Source: Eleginops maclovinus (Eukaryota; Chordata; Actinopteri; Perciformes; Eleginopidae). From it: 64,000 bases of DNA. The stretch spans positions 4,647,043 through 4,711,042 of the forward strand of contig NC_086362.1 in the NCBI RefSeq assembly GCF_036324505.1. The letters run 5' to 3'. Position numbers and translations under genes: made by a program. Below are positions 54,390 through 64,000 of this stretch, one piece after another (position 1 is the first letter of the stretch; each line of letters starts with the position of its first letter). The notes under the pieces were generated by a model. The model was not told the origin of the DNA. It saw only the letters and a list, made by a program, of their open reading frames with translations, and made no database searches.

Positions 54390-56270
54390 CCTGCTGTCCT
54401 GAGAGGTTAGGGAAAGCAAGAGAGGAGAAAGAGAGGAAGGAGGCAACAAAAATCAGAGTAGGGGCGTGGAGAGACGCAAGGTTGAAAAGAAGGAGGGAGG
54501 AGAGGAAGAGGAGTGATGGGTGAGGAGGAGGAGGTGTGTTATGGAAGGAAGGAGAAGAAAGGAAAGGGGGAATAAATGTGTTTTTTGAGAGGACAGAAGG
54601 CTGTTTGATACAGGCTAACAAGGAAAACATTAATTACACTAACCCATGGCCAACAGCAACGTATGTACAGTTCAGAGTACAGTGGGCTTGTTATGCTCTG
54701 TGTTGTTGTTCAACAGGGTCGTGGAATATATGGGAAGTATGCTTCTGCAGGTGTGTGCTGATGGACAGAGTACCACTGTTTAATGTGTGTTTAAGTATTC
54801 ACTGCACCTATTCACAAGCTCCTGCAATGTCAGTCTGCTGGTTGGTTGGTTGGTTGGTTGGTTGGTCCACCACTTGGGTCCAGACAGATATATCACAAAA
54901 GCCTCTGGATGGTTTGTCGTACAATTGTGCACAGATATTCATGGGCCCCAGAAAATGCACCTAAATGAAAACTTAAAGGATCCCATGACCTTGTCTTTAG
55001 CGTCGTGGTTCTTATCTTATCCTATGAAATATACATCTACATCTACTCATGGAGGACTATGGATTGCCAAGATGTTGAACATGCGGTCATGGTCCTGAAA
55101 GGTTGAATCCTACGGTGTTAAAACAGAACGCAATACAAGACATTTCTGACGTGGACTGAGTGTAAGAGGTGGACACTAAGCTGTCACTCATTGGTTTCGG
55201 ACATTGATGGTCGTCATTTTTTTGCCGTCGCCATCTTGTTTTTAGGGAACAGCTTATAAAGGAGCGCTGAAAAAGAAAATCTTAAATGGACTAAAACCAG
55301 TGCAGACCATGAAAGGGTTCAATTTCAAAGAAAACAATCACCCTAAATAACCCAAACCACCATTTTTTGCGAATGATGTAAAGGGACATTTTTTGTCTTC
55401 CTGTCTGAATACAGCTGGACTTGCTGCTCCTCTGACTCTTCCTCTATAGTGCCATGGTGTCAATGACGTTGGCATAGTTTTGTATAAAGACTATTATATC
55501 GCTTGCAATGATATTTGTACATTCCCCTTATAATATAAATATGTTTGCTCACGTGTCACATCCTGTCTCAGACTCTCTCGTGTGTTTTCCTCTCTATTTA
55601 GGTCTACAAGTGTTATTGCTAGTTTACATGGTAGTTAATCCATAAAAACGTGGCGGTGTTAAATAAACTGAACTTTTAGTTTGCCTGTGTTGCAGATACT
55701 TAGTGATAAAACCAACGGCATTCCTATGAGTCTGAGCTGCTTTGTGTTCGGCGCCAATTAGATGCTGAACCTCGTTGTCAGCACAATGGGAGCCAATTTG
55801 AAGCCAATTAAAATACTGGTTTTTGAAAGCTACCTTGGGAAATAAACCTCATTTACTCTGCAATTGAGGGTTATTATGTTGATTATATTCCTTTCACAGT
55901 ACTGGGAATTCAGGCGTTGGAGAAATATTCAGAATTGAATAGGAAATAGCAGTTAACATCAGCTCTCTCGCAAAATGACCCACGTACATTACTATTATGT
56001 CTGTCATTGTCATAATGAGAAAGTGAACGAGGGCACGTCTTTGTCTTTTTTAAGCTGCGGTGACCACTCTGGGTAGAAACCACAGCTGACTAGAGGGAGA
56101 CTGTGGTTCGCTGAGGAAAGCAGCTGCCATGATCCGCTCTCAGCTTCCAGTTCATTCCGGGCCCATCCAGGCCGACGGCAGCAAAACACCCACTGACTAA
56201 AATAGACTGCGAAGAGATGTAATCATAAAAATACAAGTGCAGTAAAAAAAATCTTCACATTTTAAAGGAT
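54390..56270. other. Intergenic between pcolce promoter and per1 3' end
   Basis: Purine-rich on the plus strand next to the pcolce start (54400-54600), consistent with a 5'UTR or promoter. Beyond it, AT-rich spacer without recognisable genes; the genes here run in the same direction, so pcolce's promoter must lie in this stretch. Confidence 0.5.
54839..54866. repeat. (GGTT)n tetranucleotide repeat
   Basis: Seven uninterrupted TGGT/GGTT units upstream of pcolce. Confidence 0.95.
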
Positions 56271-56282
56271 TTTCCAGTCGTT

Positions 56283-56288
56283 TTTATT
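56283..56288 (-). promoter_or_regulatory. Candidate per1 polyadenylation signal
   Basis: AATAAA on the minus strand with U/GU-rich sequence just beyond, about 1.07 kb after the per1 stop. It implies a 3'UTR of about 1.1 kb (roughly 56265-57360). Confidence 0.5.
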
Positions 56289-57360
56289 GTCTTTTTTGTA
56301 CAAAGAATTTCACAAAAATATTTAGAAACTGTTGCGGACACCACTGACTGAAGCAAAAGGATATCACATGACCAGAACAGTGTCACAGGTAGAGCGATAG
56401 GGACAGACAGGAGGAAATATACTTAACATTCCAATCTCTCAGAGAGAAACGTCGCCGACCTCTTTCTTGCAACCGTGTGCAAGCGCTTGCTACACAGGAA
56501 CCCTCCCTTTCCAGGATTCAGAGCTCCGTTTTCAGCGAATACTGTCATCACTTCTCAGAGAGATATTGTCCGTTTCTCACTGTGGGGATTCCTCCCCAAT
56601 GCTCCTACTAATGCCCGGCCGAGGAGAGACCTTATAGTCCTGGTCAGTCTCCTGGCGATTGCCACACGGTCCCACACATTCACTGTACATCCCTCAAGTG
56701 AAGCAACAGAACAAACACCATGTCTGTGTAAAGACTGAACTGATACGGGACAGTACACACTCTTTAAGACATTTATCCTATCACAATTCGCAGTGGCAGA
56801 AAGTATAAAAATATACACAGTTTACAAAATAAACTGGCTGTCGCTCTATATCTTTCAATAGAGCGAACGAGGGTTTCTCTTCTATCAGGGCACATTTTAT
56901 ACATACAAAAATTGACAAAATTAAGTCTTTGAGAGAAACAGGATTGGATTAGGATTCCATGACCTGTAAAACATTCAGAAAAGTCTCTGAAACCTCCCTT
57001 CTTTCCCTCGTGAGCGAAACTTCGAGGACATTGCACGTCCGTTTTTACATAAAGGCGTCGTTCTGATGCACATTCATCTTCCCGTCTATCTTACAGCTTC
57101 AATAAACATGCCAAGAACGAGGAAAGTGCGTGTGTCCTGCCTCCAAGGCATTTCAATATGCAGTGTTGTGTTGTGCTGTCCAGCAATAACGGAAGTTGTC
57201 TCGATCAATATGCACCTTTTTTTCCTCCCGCTTCAGCGACTTAACTCTGTGCAGTGATTTATTTTTGGGCACAAGAAGTCTGGGAAGGTGCACGTGTTCT
57301 GCTCATCAGCGCGGAAATGTCTCCATAGCGTTATTCGTCTTTGGCCTCCTCCTTAGTGAG

Positions 57361-60300
57361 TCATGTGAGACTTTCCTTCACAGCTTCTGAGGCCTCGGTT
57401 GTCATTTCTTGGTTGCTGTCTTGCGTTTTGGTTGCTTCCTCTTCGTCGTCTTGGTGAGCTTCCTCCATGGCTGTCTCTGATGGAATTGTATTGCCCTTTC
57501 CAGCAATATTTTCTCGTGCTTTTAGCGCGCTGCACATCTCCATCTCGTGTATCACAACATCGAATGGAGCCGTGGGAGGCTCGAAGGGGGGGGACTTGCA
57601 GCCTGTACAGCCCTGAAAGAGAGACAGAAACACATTGTTACCCATCATTTCTACATGTTGATGTTTCCTAGCGCTCAGGGTTTGTTGCCGTGTACTTACA
57701 GAGATGTTGATGGCTCGGGGCAGGCGTCCTGTGCGGATCCAGGGGTGAACCTGGCTCAGCTCCCTCTTCTGGTCCTCACTGAAGCGTGGCTGCTGTTTCT
57801 GCATGTTCCTCAACGCCTCGCGGTCTTCTCGCAGCACAGTCTCCATGTCTCTGTTGAACAGATACGAGATAAGAGAGTCAATAAAGTCAGCGTACGAACT
57901 CACAGCACGTGTCAAACTGTCAATAGGCTGTTAGGATAATAGGTCGCATTTTGCCCAGCGTCTTACCTGACAGGCAGCTCGTAGGTCATCATGACCTTGT
58001 CGTCGGTGTTGGCCATCAGCAGCCAGATGGGGTCCTGCAGGACACACTTGATAAACTGCTCCTCTGCACCATCTCCGCCTGCGCTGCTGCTGCCCCCTGC
58101 TGGCTGTTTGCGGGAATGATCGTTCTCTGATGAGTCGATGCTGCCGAAGTACTTGCTGGTGTGGCTGCCCTGGCTGCTGCCTGAAGGGACAAAGCAGTAA
58201 GTTGAGTAAAATTGTGAGTAGACTAGTCAACATACAACATGCATTTTGAAACTTTTTAGGTCTATTTTGGAAACCTCTGAGATGGTAATATAAGGCTACT
58301 CACTCATGCCACTGGTGCCAAAAGAGCTGCAACCGTTGGAGCCGGATCCAGAGCCTGAGCCGGAGGACCTCGTGCCTGAGGACCCTGAACCAGAGGCGGC
58401 TGAGCCGGTGCCCGAGCGGGCGTCTTCCTGCAACAGCATATCCAGGAGGTCGCTGGAGGTGGACATGGCATCGTTGTTGGACTCATTAGCCTCGCCCTGA
58501 TGGGAAAAACGTTTTAAAAATCTTTCCAACACACACTTTAAATGATACACAAGTGTTTCTAAAACCTGTGTCCTTACGTTCTCATTCTCCTTGGAGATTT
58601 CATCAGAGCTCCTCTGATTGGCTGAGCTCTGTCCCCCAGCCGCTCCCCCCTGAACAGAGGGGGGGGCTTGCTGTGATGCTGCCAGCGCCGTGGCGACCTC
58701 CAGCCGGTTGCTCGGTGTTTCCTCCAGCTGCAACAGGTTGAGCGGTGAGGAACATCTGGACTGGAAGAGGGGGGACTCTGCGCCCTCTCGGTCGGCAGGG
58801 GGCTGGCTGTAGGACTGGGGGGTGCTGCTGCGGGACGGGGCGCAGGTGGCTGGGATCGGCACTGGGTTAGAGATAACTGGGACGACTGGGGTGGGGTATG
58901 TGAAGTTAGGGTTGTAGAAGTGTCCGGTGGTGGGGGCCGGCTGAGCAATGGGGGCTGCCATCTGGGGGAACATGTAGTTGGGCAGAACGAGGGCCATCAT
59001 GGGAGGAACCATCTGGGCAGGGGGGAAACGGGATGGATCTGGGACGGGTATGGGCTGTGCCATCGGTGGGTAAACGGGGTAGATGGGAAGCATTCCCGGA
59101 GCGAATGGTGCGGCGGGAATGCTGGCCTGGGAGCCTACAGAAGGCCAGGAGGAGGAGTTTGTCGGGGGTCCGATGGGCATGTTGACAGGCATGGGGGCTG
59201 TGCTGGTTCGGGGGTCATGCCGGCTCCCGCTCAGGTGCAGAGAGCTGTGCTGCTCGGCCGACTCCTGGTGTTTCAGTCTCTTCCCGCCTCGACCTCGCCG
59301 GTGGCTGGTGCTGCTGCCCGCGGCGGGGTAATCCCGAGAACAACGCACTCCTGGGAAGAGAAGGAGACGTCAGTGTTTGCAATTTTAACAAAAATTACCA
59401 ACGAATGTGTAACAGACACATGGCAGAGGGTGGGAGTCAGTACCTCGCGACAGAGGATTGGCAGCCGGGTTCTGACAGTGCAGAGTGGATGCCGCCGTCT
59501 GATCGAAGACGCGCAGCTTGCTGAGGTCCTTGAAGCGGTCAAGGAACGCCTGCTCCTCCTGCTGGGTGTGGGCAGATAGCACCTCCTTTGTGAGGCCCAT
59601 ACGGCCCCCTCCTACACTGCTGCTCCTCCGGCTGTCCCTCTCTAGCTGAGAGGCTTGAGGTGGAGGGAGAGGAGGAAAGGCGACGGCTGTGTTAGCGGGA
59701 GGCGTCAGACCGCTCGACAGAGCAGTCGGTGCGGACGTAGAAGGAGCAGGATTGGGAGTAGTGGGAGCCTCCTCCATGATGATGTCTGTGATCGAGGGAA
59801 AAGCAACGAGGGGTGTTAGGACAGTCAAGCGAGGCAATGTGACTTCTGAAAGAACAACATCTTTTAACAAATGAAAAGTTAAATACATCAAAGACAATCT
59901 TGGATTTTGTTGATTCAGCCTTTCTTGGTCGGGTGCGACCGTTAGCTTATGATGGCTAATGTTAGCAAATTAAGATAAAGACAGTAGTACTTTGTTATAT
60001 AGTCACTTTGCAAAGACCAAAAAAAGATAGCAAACAAATGAAAAAATAAAATACAGAAGAGGAGGAGAACCAGGAAGAATTTACAAAATTAACCAAAATG
60101 AGAAACAAAATGCAAAAATCAGCAAAATCTGCAGTTTTAACCATGCGACTACAGGTTTCTGCAACATCATACTTAACACTTTTTGGTCAGTTTGTTTGCA
60201 AAACAAGTAAGGAAGGCAAAATAATAATAAAAAGAAAGCATCTCAAATGAAAAGCTGAATGATATTGAAGGCTATTAAATGAAATTGAAGGCATGCAGCG

Positions 60301-63300
60301 ACCCCGAATCGTTATATGAAAGAAACTGAGTGACCAGACTGCAGGGTTCAGAGAGTGTGAGTGTTGAGGATTCCCACCTGACTCAGGAGGCTTCTTGTCT
60401 CCCACATGCACGATGGTGCTGCTGAAGCTACACTGCGACGTGACTGAGGCTACACTCTCTGCCTTTGTGGCCATGGTCAGGGGAGGCAGAGGAGGTGGTT
60501 CACTTACAAGGTTAACTGAACCACCTGCAGAGGAAAACAAGTCCAACAAGTTGCTGTAAGTGATCGTGTTCCGTCCACACAGAAGCACAGACAACACACA
60601 CCAACAGAGCATGCTTCATCTTCATCTAGGAGGCGGTTCACGAGACAAAATCCACAACAAAAAGATGTTCTATAGGTATTTTTGTTGGTAAAAACACACC
60701 GACCAAAACTAAAGAAAATAACTTAAATAAGTGGATCAGATATTTAAGTTAAAACACCAAGCTACACACCGACGTAATGAGGCGAAATAAATACCTGTGT
60801 TGTTGCCGCCATCTTGCTGCTTGTCCTCGTCAGACGTGTAGGAGGAAGAGCCACACTTCCTTTTGACCGTGTGAGGAATGTTACAGCTGTCCAAGTACCT
60901 GCGCAGAGAGAGGGATGTTGGATTAGTGTCAGAACCCCCTAAAGAAATGCTAAGATACACACAGAATGGCTTCATGCTCGCACACACACCTTATGATGCT
61001 GTCCAGACAGTTGATCTGCTGGTAGGAGTAGCCGGTAGGAGGCTCCTTTGGCACGAGTGGAGCAGGGAGCAAAGCTTTGGGTGGTATCGTCATGTCGGCT
61101 ATCAAGCCTCTGATTGGGTCACTGCTGATTGCTCTGACGCTTGTTGTGCCTGGACGGAAAGAAGAGAGGAACGGGAAGCATTACATGTGAGGAATTTTAC
61201 TTGGAAGACCATCAAGACACAGTAATGCGTAGCGGTGCTTTTATTTTACCTGTGCTGCAGGTTTTCCTGGGCGTTGGCCTGTTACGAGACTCGATGAAAA
61301 CCTGCTGTCCGTTAGTCTTGACCATGTGGACGTCTTTACAGATCTGCTGGAAAGTCATCTAGAAAAATAACCGCATCAAACACGTTAGACGGGCATTCAT
61401 CTTACATTTCTGTTACACTTTGAGACAAAAATGTAGCTAGACTCACAGGTTTGCGCAGAGCGACCGCTTTGTCCGTGGCGGGGCCGTTGCTGTCGCTGGA
61501 CGAGGCGGCGCTGAGGTGCTGCTGGTGAGACCGCCGGGACCCTCGGGAGCCGCTGGAGCCCAGCGAGCTGTAGCCCTGAGAGCTGCCGCTGTGCACCGGC
61601 TGCACCAGGAGTCGGTGGATCTGCTCGCTCAGCTGCACCACGTCGGCCGTGGTGGTCCAAGTCTCGCAGCCCTGTGGCGCCGTGAACATGTCTTCATTCA
61701 GAGGGCTCCTGGAGACGGGAAAGAGCGACATTTAGCACAAGAGGAAGACACCTGAAGTTGCTATGGCAGGGGTTGAGCTATTATAATATTCTTAATCTCT
61801 GTGAACGTAGGTCATGTTTTTGATCTTACGTTCGGACTTTGTGGCGTCCTACGATGAAAGCCACCTTCCGGCTCCAGGGGTTGACAAAGGACGACCAGCT
61901 GGTGTCGATGGTCAAATATTCCCCGTTTCGGGTACACATCCTCAGGGGCGAATAGTCAAACGGCTGCCCTGCAAACTGAAAGACTAAAGAGACAAAAGTG
62001 CAGACATGTATGAGAATAAAATACTAAAGTGATCATTTCTGGAGGCCGAAACGACTCGAGGATTTGGAGACCTGGAGTCATAAAAGAATATGACTGATGT
62101 GAGGAGAAGTTACAGTGTGTGCCGTGCTTTACTCACTCTTCTCATGTATAGCCACCATTATGTGCCTATCTTCCGGGTGAATGTAGAGCAGGACGGGGGT
62201 TCCGACTAAGTCCTGAGGCAGGTATCCCAACAGTGGCACTGCCCTGCAAACACAAAATGTATTAGATTAGATGTATTAGCAAACTCACAGATACTCACAG
62301 ATGGAAAGTGATGAATTAAAGAGATTGGGTTTTTAATTGTTCCTTTTATGGAAGTAATAGCCATAAAAATGTTTGAATTACTGACCTCTCGTCAATTTCC
62401 TGGAAGATGCAGCTCGGGGTGTGACTTGTAGTGAAGATCCTCTTGTCTGGAGGGATACGAGGAGCTGAGAGGAAGAAGATATAACAGATGAGAAATACGT
62501 ACTCAAGACTGTATAGACTGTAGCTGTATTATAGAGCAGCTGTAGTAAATACCCTCGTATCCGGAGTGGACCCTCTCAGCGATGAGCAGGCAGCAGGGCT
62601 GTGGCTCAGCGTCGTCCGAGTCTCTGATGGTGAGCTGGTAGGGCGTGAGGCGGAACGGGTAGTAGCGCATCTCGCAGCCCTGCGCCCGGTCGGCACTTAT
62701 CCGGCAGAACATGGACTTCTCCTGAGTGCAGTCCACTGGAGCAGAAGCTGAGAGGAGAGAGAGCAGGAGGCAGAGTTGAGCATACATTTTGTCGGAAATC
62801 ACAACTTTTTTTTCCTTTTTCGAACCCCTTCCCCAAATTCGTTCTGTTTTCCGCTCACCTGACCCGATGCAGGAGGCCCAGTTTGGCAGGCGGCAGGGTG
62901 CTGTACCGCTGTAGAAAGTGCTGACATCCTGCGGGGCCAAAAGCTCAGAGAACATAGTCCCCTGGAGACGCTCTGGCTTGGTGCGCAACAGGGATGAGGC
63001 CTGAGGTGATACGTACACGACCTTCCCCGACAGGAAGGACACGCCCATGGTGAAAGTGTCCTGAAGGGGAAAGAACACATCTTTAGACACTCATTGAAGG
63101 AGAATAGCCTGGAATAATATTCATTTGAACTAATTATTCTTGAATATTCTTAAGAACTTACTGTGTTTTTGAGTGTGTATTCTGACGTGATGTTGTCAAG
63201 CTCGTCGATAGTGAAGGCAGACAGGTCCAGACTGCAGCCCTGGCACTCCTCTACGCTCCACTGGTGATAGTACTCCTTGTTGGCTGTAAACATTCACCAT

Positions 63301-64000
63301 ACATTAGTCAGGATGGGTAAATAGGTAAAGAAACAATTAAATATTGCAGTAAGCTCAAAGCAAATGGCACAAACACAAGCATTATAGCTCCAAAAAAACA
63401 CTTAAAACACAAAATAGTCACATGTGGCATTCTTAAGATAGAAACAAAAAACCCCCCCTCACCTCGGACTTGTTTGACACACTGAAGAGCGTATTTGAGT
63501 GCATTTAGGGTGCTGGTGTGGCCCTTGGCCTTGCGCTCCGTTGGGAGGCGGAGCTTCAGCTCCTTGATGGCCTTCATCAGATCCTTCTGGGTCTGCACCC
63601 TCGCCGACTGGTTACTGCTGCAGCCCGAGGTGGAGGGGGGGTCATGCTCGGAGCTGGTGGACAGCAGGCTGTAGGCCAGGGAGCTGCTGGGGGGAGAGAG
63701 ACTCTGGGAGTTGGAGCTGAGAAAGAAGAGACAGAGAGGATGATGGTGAGTTTTACACGCTGGATCAGATGTGCAGTTCGCATGTGGTGCAAGAAGAGCC
63801 TTTTGGATTAAAACACTGTTGCTATGCATATTTTTTCAGAGGTTATTTTTGTCTCTTCTCCTTCTCTTACCTCTTGTTGCTCTCCGTGTTTTCCAGCATC
63901 ATGCCAGAGTCCTTTCCGTTTGACGAGCTGTGGGAGCTGCGTACGGACTGGCGCCCACGTGACCCGCCGTCTCTTTCCATCCCGCCTTCGCTCTCCCTCT
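57361..64000 (-). CDS. per1: Period circadian protein homolog 1, partial (5' end off right edge)
   Basis: Core negative-limb clock protein that pairs with cryptochromes to repress CLOCK:BMAL1. Nineteen exons visible: >64000-63871, 63716-63463, 63283-63162, 63060-62859, 62747-62553, 62464-62386, 62243-62137, 61983-61830, 61708-61447, 61358-61250, 61149-60990, 60898-60795, 60524-60378, 59785-59444, 59350-58578, 58496-58304, 58180-57967, 57850-57700 and 57612-57361. Phases agree throughout. PAS-A begins near [22 protein letters not shown] contains [20 protein letters not shown] and [14 protein letters not shown]. Then come a Ser-rich CK1-type region (SSSDSN) and [33 protein letters not shown], a basic [11 protein letters not shown], a long Pro-rich stretch with [14 protein letters not shown], and [20 protein letters not shown]. 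The CRY-binding end has [28 protein letters not shown] and [12 protein letters not shown]. The [10 protein letters not shown] and YFGSIDSS blocks favour per1 over per2/3. Which teleost co-orthologue (1a/1b) cannot be told. Confidence 0.95.

Overview
The window is vertebrate, almost certainly ray-finned fish, genomic DNA. The support is multi-exon genes with GT-AG introns, compact introns, very long (CA)n tracts, a teleost-type Tc1 transposon, a Tx1/L1-type LINE and protein families typical of fish. All exon models below were built by hand from reading frame, splice sites and family recall. No alignment or transcript data was available. Comparisons with human proteins and loci are from memory.

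Layout, left to right. (1) 1-4918, minus: 5' part of a divergent netrin. Three coding exons are visible and the C-terminal NTR exons lie off the left edge. A probable noncoding first exon sits at about 10764-10950. (2) 5.0-16.9 kb: non-coding apart from that exon and one exon-like orphan near 15.5 kb. (3) 16937-18399, minus: complete cnpy4. (4) 21846-28968, plus: complete calpain-5-like protease gene with three intact catalytic residues. (5) 30.3-45.2 kb, plus: tandem duplication of a four-TM gene (TMEM272-like). The left copy carries a Tc1 element, a small dispersed repeat and a decayed LINE between the copies. Both copies keep full 175-residue reading frames. (6) 47279-54389, minus: complete pcolce (two CUB domains, NTR) with a long Lys/Pro-rich linker. 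A piggyBac-like element of about 1.36 kb lies in one intron. (7) 57361->64000, minus: per1, 19 exons visible, 5' end off the right edge.

The genes do not form a pathway or operon. They are independent loci: netrin (axon guidance), cnpy4 (ER chaperone), calpain (cytosolic protease), TMEM272-like (unknown), pcolce (collagen maturation) and per1 (circadian clock). In human, CNPY4 and PCOLCE lie near each other on 7q22 while PER1 lies on 17p13, so this neighbourhood mixes the two.

I found no evidence of a new multi-gene system. The most informative novelties are: large lineage-specific charged or low-complexity insertions in three genes (netrin, calpain, pcolce); the young TMEM272-like duplication, with clustered amino-acid changes in one transmembrane segment and loss of the promoter-proximal exon in one copy; a LINE insertion with an apparent target deletion; and a piggyBac-type derivative with TTAA ends that keeps an acidic, Ser-rich transposase-like fragment.
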